From Emiliania huxleyi CCMP1516 (taxonomy: Eukaryota > Haptophyta > Isochrysidales > Noelaerhabdaceae), in assembly GCF_000372725.1 (NCBI RefSeq), contig NW_005202428.1:1586822-1650821 (forward strand): a DNA stretch of 64,000 bases, read 5' to 3'. Both the position numbers and the translations under genes were made by a program. Shown piece by piece: positions 41,812-52,921 of this stretch; position 1 is the stretch's first letter; every line of letters starts with the position of its first letter. The notes under the pieces are model-generated. The model did not search any database. It was not told where the DNA came from and was given only the letters and a program-made list of their open reading frames with translations.

Positions 41812-43056
41812 TCAAAAGACGATGCCGCCGTTGCCTGCGTCGAGCAGCTCGAGCGGTCCCTTGCCGGTGATGTACGCGTGCGTGAGCATGCCGATGGCGC
41901 CAAACATGGCGAGCCGGCCGTTGTTGAGCTGCCGGACAGCGGCGGGCGGTGTGTGTGTGTGTGTGTGTTTGTCTGTGTGGGAGGGGGTCGCTGTGCCCCG
42001 TGCTTATTAGGGTNNNNNNNNNNNNNNNNNNNNNNNNNNNNNNNNNNNNNNNNNNNNNNNNNNNNNNNNNNNNNNNNNNNNNNNNNNNNNNNNNNNNNNN
42101 NNNNNNNNNNNNNNNNNNNNNNNNNNNNNNNNNNNNNNNNNNNNNNNNNNNNNNNNNNNNNNNNNNNNNNNNNNNNNNNNNNNNNNNNNNNNNNNNNNNN
42201 NNNNNNNNNNNNNNNNNNNNNNNNNNNNNNNNNNNNNNNNNNATGAGCTACGGAAGTGTCAAACTTCCCCTCGTCTTTTTGCCGCGGCCGGACTAAGGGT
42301 GGGGGGCGAAACGTCGCGGAGCTCCGTGGGCGCGCACGCACGCCGGGGCGCCCAGAGCGGTGGTGCCAGCGGCGTGGCGAGAGGGGCGCGGGCGGGGGCG
42401 GCGGCTGCGCGGGTTCGGTTGGGCGGCGGCGGGAGGGCGGCGAGGGCGGGGGCGGCGAGAGCGAGGAGGACGGCTGCGCGGGCGGTGGCGGCGAGGGCGG
42501 CGGCGACGGAGGCGGCGCGGCTGGAGGTGGGGGCGATATCGGCGGCATGCTGGACGGCGCGCCTGCGTGATTGCGAGGAGCGGGTTGCTCGAGAGCTTGC
42601 CGCCGAAGAGGGGGTGGAACTTGTCGGCGGTGATCATGCCGGCGCACGCGAGCATGGCGACTCGGCCGTGCTTCAGCTCCGCCTCGCGGAACCTACGCGA
42701 GCACACGCCGCCTCCTTCCCTCCCGGCTCGCCGCAAAGGGAGCGGCGGCCCGGCTCCGGCGATGCTGCGGGGCGGCGGCGCAGAGCGGCGGCGCACTTGG
42801 CCATCGTCTCGGGCGACGCGTCCTTGGAGAAGCCGAGCGGGTCAAAGTAGCCCAGCGGCTTGCAGTCGCCCACCATCCCGTTGACCTTAAGTTGGGCGGA
42901 GAGCGGCTGCAGCTGCGGAGCGCGCAGGGCGGCGCCGCTCTGGACGAGCGCCAGCGGCCTGCGCGGAGGGCAAGAGAGGCGAGCGTCAGCGCTCGCGAGT
43001 CGGTGCGCACGGCCGGCAGGGAGGGAGACGGACAGGGAGGAAGCGGCGGCGAGCAT
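41812..43056 (-). CDS. Fucoxanthin chlorophyll a/c-type light-harvesting protein
   Basis: Exon 1 (43056-42797) has a transit peptide, MLAAASSLSVSLPAG, then NGMVGDCKPLGYFDPLGFSK and ASPETMAK. A 104 nt GT-AG intron leads to exon 2 (from 42692), FREAELKHGRVAMLACAGMI, the first LHC helix with its ExxHxR chlorophyll site, and HPLFGGKLSSNPLLAITQ. After the assembly gap the last exon (about 41928-41812) reads LNNGRLAMFGAIGMLTHAYI then TGKGPLELL, the third LHC helix. The middle helix falls in or near the N gap. The product binds pigments in thylakoid antennae. Confidence 0.85.
42014..42242. other. Assembly gap (229 N)
   Basis: The N run hides the middle of the light-harvesting gene. Confidence 1.
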
Positions 43057-43161
43057 CTCTTCGGTGAGTGCAGCTCGGAGCAATTCACTTCCGTGAGAAG
43101 AAATACCGGATTTTGTTCCGGCATCCCGCAACGCCGCTGCCAGCGAGCGTGCTCACGAGGA

Positions 43162-43230
43162 CATGTCACATGTGCATGCACATGTGCAATGTGCATGCAC
43201 ATGTGCATGCACATGTGCATGCACATGTCA
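43162..43230. repeat. ACATGTGCATGC tandem array
   Basis: About five copies of a 12 nt near-palindromic unit, just upstream of the terminal-inverted-repeat element. Confidence 0.9.
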
Positions 43231-43266
43231 TGGAGAATAAATTCTTTTCCTGCGACATGTCATTTG

Positions 43267-44300
43267 AGAGACTATGGAAAGTTCACGTCATGACGGTTAG
43301 CCGCTGTCACGACGGTTAGCCGCTGTCATGACAGCTGCCAGCTGTCATACAGCAAACGACAGCGACAGTGACACCTACCTGTCACCAGCTGTCCAGCTGT
43401 CACCAGCTGTCACCAGCTGTCACCAGCTGTCGTTGCTGCTGTCGTTGCTGCTGTCGTTGCTGTCGTAACCATCCCCCGACTGGTCCAACTGTCACTGCTG
43501 CTGTAATTGCGCAGCTGACACATTCCTGCTGTCATTGCTGCTGTCATCGCTGTCGTTGCTGCTGCTGTGCTGTCATTGCTGCTGTCATTGCTGCTGTCAT
43601 TGCTGCTGTCATTGCTGCTGTCATGAGCACCCCCGCAGGACAGTGTGTGGTGCCACTAACGAGAGAGACAGGACACTCAAGATATAGATGCATGCGCGCG
43701 AGACCGCTCACTCGCACGCCCGACGCCACATGAGAAACCCTCTCAACAGTAGCCACGCACGGTCAGCAGCAGCGGGCGTGAGTCGGAGAATCTGCAAGAC
43801 CCTTGCCCTCCTTCCTCCAGCATGTGCCGTGATGGGCTCCAGCGCTGGTTCATCTGCCGCTCAAAAATCTCACGCGAGCGAACGGTGTCAATCCTCAGAG
43901 CCGCGAGGATTGGGACCTTGAAATCCACGATCACAAGGCTGGAGGAAGGCACGGCGCGCGTGGCTGGCGTTCACTGTGCGAGTCAAAGCGCACCGGCCAC
44001 GGTGGCCATTGCCGAGCCACAAGTGGCGTTGATCAGGAACTCTCATGTAGAGAGCTCTGCTCTGCTACAAGAAAGCAGGCTCACCCTACACAGAGAAATT
44101 CTGAGGCAGAGGAGCAGGAGTTTTGCAAAATGTGTGAGACGTACAAACGCTGCTGTGCATCAGGCGTTGAGAGCTACATCCACGCGCACCGGTGTCTTAT
44201 TTTAGTCCATGGGGTGTACTGCACAGATGGGTGGGTGGGCGGTTGGGCCCGTTCACGAGGGCTATGGCTGCCTCACGGCTGTGCCTGTGGCGCTGCCTCG

Positions 44301-44351
<51 letters not shown>

Positions 44352-44640
44352 TCACTCGCGGGGCCCCGCGCTGACATTGTCACCGCCTGTCGTTGGCATT
44401 CACTGGCTTCACTGTCACTGTCACTATGGCTGTCACTGTTCCTGGTGCCTTTCACTCCTCCTTGGCAGCTGGCTGTCACCAGCTGTCACCAGCTGTCACC
44501 AGCTGTCACCAGCTGTCACCAGCTGTCGTTGCTGCCGTCGTTGCTGCTGTCGTTTCGCAGCCGCTGTCATGACATATTGACCACGTCATGACGGTTAACA
44601 GCCGTTTTAACCGTCATGACGTGAACTTTCCATAGTCTCT
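43267..44640. mobile_element. 1.37 kb element with perfect 33 bp terminal inverted repeats
   Basis: Positions 43267-43299 (AGAGACTATGGAAAGTTCAC...) and 44608-44640 are exact reverse complements. Inside, both ends carry arrays of CAGCTGTCAC and CTGTCGTTGCTG units (43371-43460 and 44465-44560), and a GTCGCT hexamer runs about 44299-44353. A 17 nt direct repeat, AATAAATTCTTTTCCTG, lies outside each end (43236-43252 and 44644-44660). No transposase frame is visible, so it would be non-autonomous. Confidence 0.6.
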
Positions 44641-44843
44641 GATAATAAATTCTTTTCCTGTGTGCGAGCCTGTCGTGCGAGGGAGCAGGTCGTAAAATTC
44701 TTTGCTCGCGATGTCCCAGAGACTTTTCGTTAAGAGACTCTTAGTTGTTGAGATCGGAGATCCAGACGTTTAGTCTCGGCAACACTCAGGATAGGGCTTA
44801 GGGGCCGCCATGGCGGCGGCGGCGGCCCCTTGAGCCTTGTGGA

Positions 44844-44963
44844 GATGAGAGGCTGATAGCCAGAGCTGCTCAGCCTTGTGCCTTGTCCCGCCCGCGGGTA
44901 CGAATTAGAGCACGAAGGGTACGTCGGTACAGTGTACACCGAGAGACTCTGCCCAGTCCTATC
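44844..44963 (+). repeat. Dispersed repeat, copy 1 (upstream of the F-box/RCC1 gene)
   Basis: Contains CCAGAGCTGCTCAGCCTTG, CGGGTACGAATTAGAGCACG and GTGTACACCGAGAGAC. It recurs in the same orientation at 47736-47890. It might be a small RNA or a short interspersed element; there is no coding sequence. Confidence 0.7.
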
Positions 44964-45439
44964 TGGGCACCAAAAAGTATAACAGAAAAAGAAATTGCGC
45001 TCGTCCTGGCGGCCGGCATCTAGGAAGCGGCCAACGCGAAGCGGTTGTTGGGCTTCTCAAAAGAATTTCCTCACAAGAAGAATGTCACATGTCGCGAGGA
45101 CCTTCTTCTAAGGAAGCCGTCGTCTCGCTTATCGTGTGAGGCAGAAAATTCCCAGGCGCAAAAATTCTTTTCCTCGCGATGTCCTCCCCGCGCCGGCCTC
45201 TGCCTCTGCCGGTCGCATGGACAAGCGGGCCCTGTGACTTGTGGCCGCGCTCTTTGCACCCAAGAACCTTGAGCAAGGTTTGGTCGAGGGTGCCGCCGAA
45301 CCCCCCCCCCCAATTTGTGGCCCAGTGTTCACACCGCCGCAATGTCTGCGCCGCGCCGCCACCACACAGGGATTTTTTGGAGAATAAATAAATAAATACA
45401 ACGTACACGCCAAACGAGGGGTGGGAGAAGGACAGGGTC

Positions 45440-45650
45440 CCCACCTGCACGAGCAGGATCTTGTAAGGACGATCAGGGACACAGGGGAACGGGAGCGGGG
45501 AGCGCATCGCGACACGGAGGGGGGCTGGGCAGGGTTCACCCTCACGACAGGGTCCCAGGGATTCCTCTCTCGTATAGGACAGGTTGCACCCGGCGGCACG
45601 GGGGCAGGCGCGGGCCTCCTACTGGTTGCGCTCTTTTTTGATTTTTTGGA
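45440..45650 (+). repeat. Dispersed repeat shared with 61800-62000
   Basis: GATCTTGTAAGGACGATCAG through GCATCGCGACACGGAG matches 61925-61995 in the same orientation. The block 45582-45640 (GGTTGCACCCGGCGGCACGG...) matches 61805-61860 in reverse. The parts have been rearranged relative to each other. Confidence 0.75.
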
Positions 45651-45691
45651 GAGGGGTGCTCCTAGACCCGCTGAGATTTCTTTTTCTCGAG

Positions 45692-47125
45692 ATGTCCACC
45701 CAGCGGCGCCGCTCGCGCCGCCTCGCCTCCGCCTCCACCGCCGCTCCCTCGCCAGGCACGCCGCCGCCCACCCGCCTCCTCGACCTCCCCACGGAACTCC
45801 TCGCGCGCGCCCTCTCTCGCTGCGACCCCGCCGACATCGCTCGCGTCGCGGCCGTCTCGCTGCTCTTCCACGCCACGCTCGCGGCGGAGGGCATCCGCTT
45901 GTGGGCGCGAGAGCGCGGCTTCGAGCTGCTGACGCAGCCAGAGGGCGAGAGCTGCGTCGTGCGGTGGCTGTGCTATTCGGCGCTGCTGTGCGAGTCCAAC
46001 CCGCCGGCGAGGGCGGCGGCAGGCAGTCAGCACAGCCTCTTCATCGACGGCGAGGGGCGGCTCTCGTCGTGCGGAAAGGCTGAGAGCTGGCTGCCGGGAC
46101 TGCTCGGTCATGGCGAGGGCGTGACGCAGCTCAACACGCCGACACGCCTCCCTTCCATGCTGGGCGGCGAGCGCGCCATGAGTGTGACGGCTGGAGCATT
46201 CCACAGCCTCGCCATCACCGGCAGCGGCGCTGTCTGGAGCTGGGGCTGTGGAGCCCATGGCCAGCTGGGCCACGGCGACGAGCAGAACCAGCTGCTGCCC
46301 AAGAAGATCGAGGCCTTTGCTGGCCAACGCGTCGTCGCTGTGTTGGCTGGAGGATACCACAGCCTCGCCCTCACCGCCGACGGAGCTGTCTGGAGCTGGG
46401 GCGGTGGAGGCTATGGCAGCCTGGGCCACGGCGACGAGCAGGAGCAGCTGCTGCCCAAGAAGGTCGAGGCCTTGGCTGGCCAGCGCGTCGTCGCTGTGTC
46501 AGAGGAATTTGGATACAGCCTCGCCATCACCGCCGACGGCGCCGTCTGGAGCTGGGGCCGTGGAACCTATGGCAGTCTGGGCCATGGCGACAAGCAGCGC
46601 CAGCTGCTGCCCAAGAAGATCGAGGCCTTGGCTGGCCAGCGTGTCGTCGCTGTGTCCGCTGGAGAGCTGCACAGCCTCGCCCTCACCGCCGACGGCGCCG
46701 TCTGGAGCTGGGGCAATGGAGCCGGTGGCCAGCTGGGCCACGGCGACGAGCAGCAGAGCCAGCTGCTGCCCAAGAAGATCGACGCCTTGGCTGGCCAGCG
46801 CGTCGTCGTCGTGTCGGCTGGAGGCGGGTACAGCCTCGCCATCACCGCCGACGGCGCCGTCTGGAGCTGGGCCAATGGAGACTTTGGCCAGCTGGGCCAC
46901 GGCGACCTGGAGGAGCAGCTGCTTCCGAAGAAGATCGAGGCCTTTGCTGACCAGCGCGTCGTCGCTGTGTCGGCGGGGGCTGGAGGGCGGCACAGCCTCG
47001 CCATCTCCGCCGACGGCGCTGTCTGGAGCTGGGGCGAGGGCGGCCACGCCTGCCTAGGCCACGGAGAGGACCTGTCAAACCAGCTGTTGCCCAAGAAGGT
47101 CGAGGCGTGGGCGCCGGGGCAGTGA
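45692..47125 (+). CDS. F-box-like / RCC1-repeat protein
   Basis: Chosen start ATG 45692 (MSTQRRRSRRLAS) gives 477 residues without introns. Residues 30-70 (LLDLPTELLARALSRCDPAD, IARVAAVSLLFHATL) are an F-box-like SCF adaptor motif. From about 110 come seven RCC1 repeats with the core HSLALTADGAVWSWGxGxxG then LGHGDExQxLLPKKIEAL AGQRVVAVSAG; they should fold as a beta-propeller. Repeats are nearly identical to each other, suggesting recent homogenisation. The likely role is substrate recognition for ubiquitination; partners are unknown. Copies of one dispersed repeat flank the gene. Confidence 0.85.
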   Translation: MSTQRRRSRRLASASTAAPSPGTPPPTRLLDLPTELLARALSRCDPADIARVAAVSLLFHATLAAEGIRLWARERGFELLTQPEGESCVVRWLCYSALLCESNPPARAAAGSQHSLFIDGEGRLSSCGKAESWLPGLLGHGEGVTQLNTPTRLPSMLGGERAMSVTAGAFHSLAITGSGAVWSWGCGAHGQLGHGDEQNQLLPKKIEAFAGQRVVAVLAGGYHSLALTADGAVWSWGGGGYGSLGHGDEQEQLLPKKVEALAGQRVVAVSEEFGYSLAITADGAVWSWGRGTYGSLGHGDKQRQLLPKKIEALAGQRVVAVSAGELHSLALTADGAVWSWGNGAGGQLGHGDEQQSQLLPKKIDALAGQRVVVVSAGGGYSLAITADGAVWSWANGDFGQLGHGDLEEQLLPKKIEAFADQRVVAVSAGAGGRHSLAISADGAVWSWGEGGHACLGHGEDLSNQLLPKKVEAWAPGQ

Positions 47126-47403
47126 TGAGAAGGGAGGAATGGTGCAACGCGCTGTATGTTTCCGCGTCGCCCATGTGCCTGTTCGCCACCTGCGAACGTA
47201 ACCCGAAAGTGGCGAGAGGCGAATCCGGGACGGACGAGGTTTATGATCGCGGGTCCAGCGCTCCAGCCCGACATGCGCCATATGGTGTACGAGATTACAA
47301 GTGTCTATAAAGTAGATTGAGGGTTTAGTCTCGGCAACACTCAAGAGATGGGCATACATGGCGGCCCCGGCCCTGTGGGCGCTGTGGGCTGTGGAGTAGA
47401 GAG

Positions 47404-47710
47404 AGATTTTTAGCAATACCAAACAACTCTAACACTCACACGTCATTTGGGGCCTGGAGTAGAGAGAGATTTTTAGAGAGAGAGATTTTTAGCAATACCA
47501 AACAAATCTAACACTCACACGTCATTTGGGGCCTGGAGCCCTGTTCACGCGCGCGCGAGACGTGCAGACAGGGTTGCCAGGTGAGAGCGAATGGCGCGGT
47601 TCACGCCTCGCACAACAGAGAGAGAGATGCGCTCTGCATGGTGGGACATAAAAGAAAGCGAGTACTTGGGCGAGTAGGCCGTGCGGTCGACGCTGCCGCG
47701 CGCGACTTGT
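47404..47710 (-). pseudogene. Retroelement 3'-end fragment (copy C)
   Basis: From about 47500 the sequence matches 58995-59205 almost base for base, including GACGTGCAGACAGGGTTGCC and GTGGGACATAAAAG. It keeps only the last codons of the retroelement frame plus its 3' flank. The lead-in TTTTTAGCAATACCAAACAA is duplicated in tandem here (47410 and 47472). Confidence 0.7.
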
Positions 47711-47735
47711 TGTTGTTGATTTTTATGCTAGTGGA

Positions 47736-47890
47736 GATGATGAGAGGCTGATAGAGAGAGATTTTTAGAAGCCAACAAGAAATAGCCAGAGCTGCTCAGC
47801 CTTGTCCCGTCCCGCGGGTACGAATTAGAGCACGAAGGGTACGTCGGTACCCACAGTGTACACCGAGAGACCCTGCCCAGTCCTCTGCGT
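47736..47890 (+). repeat. Dispersed repeat, copy 2 (downstream of the F-box/RCC1 gene)
   Basis: Same orientation as 44844-44963, with an insertion of about 30 nt (AGAGAGATTTTTAGAAGCC...) after GGCTGATAG. Confidence 0.7.
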
Positions 47891-47995
47891 CAGATGGGCA
47901 GGTAAAAAGTAGACCACAGAAAAAACAAATCAGACCTCACATTCGCAACCATCCGACCGGCTCACAGCCAGCCGCCCGCACAGCTGCGCCCGCAA

Positions 47996-50900
47996 ATGCA
48001 GGCAGACCCCTCGATTGACGCCGCCGGCACCACCCTGGTCAGCGCATGCCGCGATGATGGCGCCACCATCGCCCGCTCTGCCCTCCGCTATGCTGGCGGA
48101 GCCGCCGTGCGAGCCGCAACTGGCTCGTGGCGCACCCCGCCGCCTCCGGCCGCAGTCATGAATGCCGCAATCACGACGAGCGAGGTGCGGTCGCATGAGG
48201 GTGACGCGCAGCCGTGGATGATGGTCGACGTCGCGCGGACTGATGCCGAGGCGCGCCTCTCCGCCCAGTGGGCCCTCAAGGCGTCGGCCTTTCGCACGCT
48301 GGAGCAAGCCGAGACCACGCGCCGCGAGCACTTCTCCGGCTGGTCGGCGGCGCAGGCGAGCACGCTGGCGGCGCTGCAGAAGCAGGCGGCCAAGGGGCGC
48401 GGGGAGCAGGCCGACTGCCTCTCCTTTCTGCAGCAGCGCGCCGCCGCGGACTTGGCGTACGCAGCCTCGTTCTCAAAGCACCGGCTCGGAGGCAAGAAGG
48501 CACTCTTCGAGTAGCAGCAGCAGTGGAGGTAGTAGGGAGACGAGTTATTAGGCACCGGCCCGGAGGCGAGATCGGTGCCGCTTGCGAGCCGGGCCGGTGG
48601 GCGAGCTTGCTGTGGCCCGGCGGCGGCGGCTGACGCCCCTCCTCGCGCCTCTGCTGCGAGCAGGTGTCTGAGCTGGCCGACCTCCGCGCGGCGGCGCTGC
48701 CGGGCGGCGCGGGATCCGGGTGCGCGCCGCTGTGCGACGCGGGCGGCTGCTCCGAGCTCGCGGCCGTCATGTCGGTGCTGGGCTGCATGCTGCACCACGC
48801 TGCGGAGAAGCTGACGCGCTTCGGCGACGGGCGGCCGGGCGTGGCCAACGAGCCGAGGATGCGTCCAGGACACGTCCACGGCACGACCCGCAGGCGAGAG
48901 CGGAGGCCTGGCCAAGGAGCTGAGCGCTTCGCTCGAGGCGTACGGCGCCGCCTCGGACGCCGCGTGCAAGGCCACCGCACTCCGCCGCCAGAGAGGCTTT
49001 GGGGCGGGCCGTGTGGAACTGGTCTCTTCACGCGTCTCGTCCGAAACAGGCCTTCACCTCTGACGTCGTCGAGGCGGCAGAGCTGCACGAGGAGGAGGCG
49101 CACACGACGTGTCCATGACACGTGCAGGACGCATGTCCCGCAGGCGGCCGCCAGGCTCGACGCCGCCTGCGCGGACGCCTTCGCTGCGCACCGGACGGCG
49201 TGGCACCAGGCGCAGCAGAATGCCTCTGCCGCGGCGGCCGGCGCAGACGGCGGCAAGGATCCTTGATTGCGCCGGCCGAGCGTCAGGCCTGCGCCGTGAA
49301 CAGCGCCTCGTCACAGGTCAGCGGCGTGAGCAGGATTTGTGGCTGACCGAGTTTCACTACCGCGCCGCCGTCGCCGCCTTCTCCCGCCGCCTGTGGGCAG
49401 CGGCGCGAGGGGTGCAGCCGGGCTCTCGCGCGGCTCCAATCTCGGCCGATCTCGCGCCAATCACCTCGGGTGACCCTCCCCAGGTGCGGCAGATCCTCGA
49501 GCGGTTCCGCGCCGCCGAGCACGCGCGCGTGGCGACGCTTCACGGCCCCCTCCCCCCCCCAAACCCAAACCCAAACCCCTCCCCCAACCCCCCCCCCCCC
49601 CTGTCGTCCCGTCCTCGCCCGCACTTTGCGTACACCTCGGCGACCGCGACTCCCCCCCCCCGCAGGCTCGCTCCGCGTCTTCGTCTCGCTGCAGCAGCGT
49701 CTGTGGGCCGACGTCGCCGCGTCGACCACCGCGGTAGTCCCCCCTCCCCTCCCCCTCTCTTCAAGGAGCTGCTTCGTCGACCACGGAACAAGCGAGGCCT
49801 CGTGCCACTGCTAGGTGCACGCTCTCTTCAAGGAGCTACCCGCCTCGACGGGCGAGGCGTAGCCGAGATGCTGGCCGAGATGCAGCCGAGATGTGGCAGC
49901 CGCAGAGTTTGCGTGAGACGGTTGTGGCGAGGCGTGGTGCGAGCTCCTCTTCACCCCCCCCCCCTCCCCTCCCCCTCCCCGCCTCCCCCTCCCCTCCCCT
50001 CCCCTCCCCTCCCCTCCCCTCCTCCCCGCCTCCCCGCCCGCCAGGCCTCGCCGAGGACCCAAAGGCGATCGCGCTCGAGGCGCTGCTCTCGCCTGGCAGC
50101 GGCCACGACGAGTACGCATCGCAGCCCGCGCTGCCGCCCTCGGCGCTCGTGCTCCACGAGGGCGCGCTCTCTCTTAGCGCTCTCTTACCAGCGCGCCGTC
50201 CACCCTCGGCTCGTCTCGGCTCGTCTCGGCTCATCTCGGCTCGTCTCGTGCACAGGCTCGCTCCTCTACCAGCGGGCCGTCCTCCGCACTTGGGCGTCCG
50301 CGCACGCCGTGCTCACGCGCGACGGGCGCCGTCCTCCCTCCCGCTCCGCCCAACCTCGGCCCAACCTCGGTGAGTCTCGCGTGGTTAGTTGGAGTCAGGT
50401 TCGTCCACTTGTTTGGCGGCTCCTCGCCCTCCTCCGCCGGCCCCTCCTCCCCTGCCGCCGCCGAGGACCTCAGGCCGGACCACCTCCTCTACTCGGTCCG
50501 CCTCGCCCCCGGCGCGGCGCCCTCGCTGCGTTGCGGAAAGACGCACACCATCGAGGTCGCCTCCCTGGTCTCCGGCCTCCTCGGCCGCGTCGGACTCGGC
50601 TCTGACCCAGCCGCGCCCGCCTCCTTGCCCGAGCCCTCCCCCCGACCCTTCTCGGAGCTACCCCGTAGGCGCCGAGCGAGCCGCGCCCGTCTCCTTCCGC
50701 GCCGCCGACGCGGCGGAGGCGCAGGCGTGGATGGTCGCTCTCTCCAGCGCGACGTCACCCGGAGCGCAGCCGGCGTCGCCAGGTGGGATGGGTAGTGCGA
50801 GGGAGGCGCGAGGGGCGGAGGCGGCGGCGGCGCAGGCGGCGGCGGCGCAGGCGGCGGAGGCGGCGGCAGTGGCGCGGGCGGCACGGGTGGTGGAGGCGCA

Positions 50901-51192
50901 AGGCGTGGCCGGCGGCGGGGCGTCGGCAGCAGCGCAGGCCGACGCGGGCTCGGCGCCGGCGGTCGAGGCGTGGGCGTTTGGGGCGGCGCACGAGCCCGCC
51001 GCGGACACGGGCGTCGGGGTGAGGGCGAGCGCGGCGTTTGGGGGGAGGAGTGGCACGCGGGTTGGCGGCCAGGGGGGCGTGGCGAGGGACGAGGACGACG
51101 ACGACGACGACGAGGACGACGAGGACGACGAGGAGGGGGAGAGCGAGAGCGAGAGCGAGAGCGAGAGCGGGCTGCCAGATCTCTTTGAGTGA
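47996..51192 (+). CDS. F-BAR and PH domain protein, about twelve exons
   Basis: Exon 1 (47996 to about 48500) has a lead of about 70 residues, then DAEARLSAQWALKASAFRTL, QADCLSFLQQRAAADLAYAA and SFSKHRLGG, the first F-BAR helices. Later exon-like blocks continue the bundle: VSELADLRAAAL...HHAAEKL (48664), ELSASLEAYGAASDAACK (48920), AAARLDAACADAFAAHRTAW (49145), LTEFHYRAAVAAFSRRLW (49343), QILERFRAAEHARV (49492), LRVFVSLQQRLWADV (49676). A split PH domain follows: LLYQRAVLRTWASAHAVLTRDG (50252), FVHLFGG (50400), then PVSFRAADAAEAQAWMVAL (50687). The C terminus is Asp/Ser/Glu-rich, ending SGLPDLFE. It should bind and bend membranes at the plasma membrane or endosomes. Exact splice sites are not all fixed. 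Confidence 0.65.
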
Positions 51193-51715
51193 TCTGACTT
51201 CTGAGCATCTGCACACGTCACGCGCGCATCAAAGTCGCTCTCAATGCGCGAGAGAGACGCGCGGTGCCGGTGCCGGCGCCGGTGCCGGCGCCGGTGCCGG
51301 CCGGTGGTGCGCGAGTGCGCGTGCGCGTGCGGCGTGGCGGACAAGAGACGAGAGAGAGGAGTGTGATAGCCGTGATAGATTTCGAAAATGTAAAATATAT
51401 GCGCCGGCGTGATGGTCTTGAATCTGTGCTGAGCGAGCCGTGTTCTCGTGTTTTACTCTCACTGAGTGAAAGACAAAAATAAACGGTCATGTGAACACGA
51501 GGACGGCGGCCCTGGTGGCCTAGCACCAGTCTTTGGACTTTGCACTGGGGCGGGCATAAAAATCGCCGCCCACCCGTCAGGCCTCGATCCCATCCTCGAG
51601 GCAGCGTCGAGAGACTGCCGGCCAGGCCGCAGCGCTGCAAGATGAGCCCCCCCCCTGACGCGCTCTCCTGCCGACACGTGCATGTCCCAGCCCGAAGAGC
51701 GCCTGCGCAAGGACC

Positions 51716-52813
51716 CTAAGCCTTGACCTCCTCAGCCGGCGCCTCCGCCTTGTACGCGGGGGCGGCCTCCTCCTCCTCCGCCGCCGACGGCGCGTCGGCG
51801 GACGTCTCGGAGGCGTTCAGCGTGCTCTCCGAGGGCCGGCCGGGAAGGCACTGCGGCGTGGCGGGGATGATGCTGGAGAAGGCCTTGGAGAGCTTCTGGA
51901 TCAGGCTCGGCTTCTCCTCCTCCGCCTCCGGTGCCACCTCGGGCGCCGCCTCCGCCTCCGCCTCCGCCACGGGTTCCGCCTCCGCTGCCTCCGCCGCGTC
52001 GTCAGCTGCGGGCGCATCGGCGGCCGAAGCGTCGGAGGCCGCCTTCTTGCGCGGAGAGAGGATCGAGGCCACCTTTCCGAGGTACGACTCCTTCTTCTCC
52101 GGCACCGCCGGCGCAGCCTCCACCGCAGCCTCCACCGCCTCGGCGGCGGCCTCCACCGGCACCTCGGTCGCCGCCTCCACCTCGGCCGCCTCGGTCGCCG
52201 CCTCCACCTCCTCCGCAGCCGCCTCGACGGGAACGCCAGCCACTTCGCCGTCGCCATCGAGGTCGCTGCCAACCTTGGTCTCGAGCTTGTCGATCGCGGT
52301 GTCGACGGCCCCCTCGGGCACCTCGGGCCGAGGCGAGAGGTAGCTCTTCACCTTGTCGAGGAACGAGGCGGTCTCCGGCTCGGGCTCCGGCGCCTCCTCG
52401 GCCGGCGCCTCCTCGGCCGACGCCTCCTCCTTCGGCGCCTCGTAGCCGCCCTCCGGCGCTGCCTCGGGCTCGACGGCGGGCTCTTTGGCGGCCGGCTCGG
52501 GCTCCACGCGACCCGAGAAGGACTTGACGTAGTCGGCCGCCTTTTGGAGAATGTTCTTGTCCTCGGCCGGCTCGACTGCGTCGGCCGCCTCGGCAGGTGC
52601 GTCGGCAGGCACCTCCTCGACGGGAGCGCCAGCCACTTCGCCGTCGCCGTCGAGGTCGCTGCCGACCTTGGTCTCGAGCTTGTCGATCGCGGTGTCGACC
52701 GCCCCCTCGGGCACCTCGGGCACCTCGGGCACCTCGGGCGCAGGAGCGGGCGCAGGGTCGTACGTGGGCTCGGCGACCGGCTGGTCTTTCGGAGTGGAGG
52801 AGCAAACACCCAT
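51716..52813 (-). CDS. Acidic Glu/Pro/Ala-rich protein with EF-hand loops (GPA-like)
   Basis: A single 365-residue frame beginning MGVCSSTPK, a consensus for N-myristoylation at Gly2 with palmitoylation at Cys4. The body is dominated by Glu, Ala and Pro. A block of about 25 residues, EGAVDTAIDKLETKVGSDLD then GDGEVAG, occurs twice (near residues 37 and 168); DLDGDGEV is an EF-hand-type Ca2+ loop. Short helices YVKSFSGR, KVKSYLSPR, KVASILSPR and KLSKAFSSI repeat as amphipathic motifs. Emiliania GPA is described as a Glu/Pro/Ala-rich Ca2+-binding protein linked to coccolith polysaccharide, so this is a GPA or GPA-like candidate. The identity is by composition and motifs, not alignment. Confidence 0.6.
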   Translation of the reverse strand: MGVCSSTPKDQPVAEPTYDPAPAPAPEVPEVPEVPEGAVDTAIDKLETKVGSDLDGDGEVAGAPVEEVPADAPAEAADAVEPAEDKNILQKAADYVKSFSGRVEPEPAAKEPAVEPEAAPEGGYEAPKEEASAEEAPAEEAPEPEPETASFLDKVKSYLSPRPEVPEGAVDTAIDKLETKVGSDLDGDGEVAGVPVEAAAEEVEAATEAAEVEAATEVPVEAAAEAVEAAVEAAPAVPEKKESYLGKVASILSPRKKAASDASAADAPAADDAAEAAEAEPVAEAEAEAAPEVAPEAEEEKPSLIQKLSKAFSSIIPATPQCLPGRPSESTLNASETSADAPSAAEEEEAAPAYKAEAPAEEVKA

Positions 52814-52921
52814 GGCTTCGGAGAGAGCGAGAGCCGCCTCTAGACTGAGAGCGCCTCCTTATCAGCTGGCTCCTTGCTTACGTCTTCCCGATCTTTTTCT
52901 TTTTCTCTTGTAAAATTCTTA

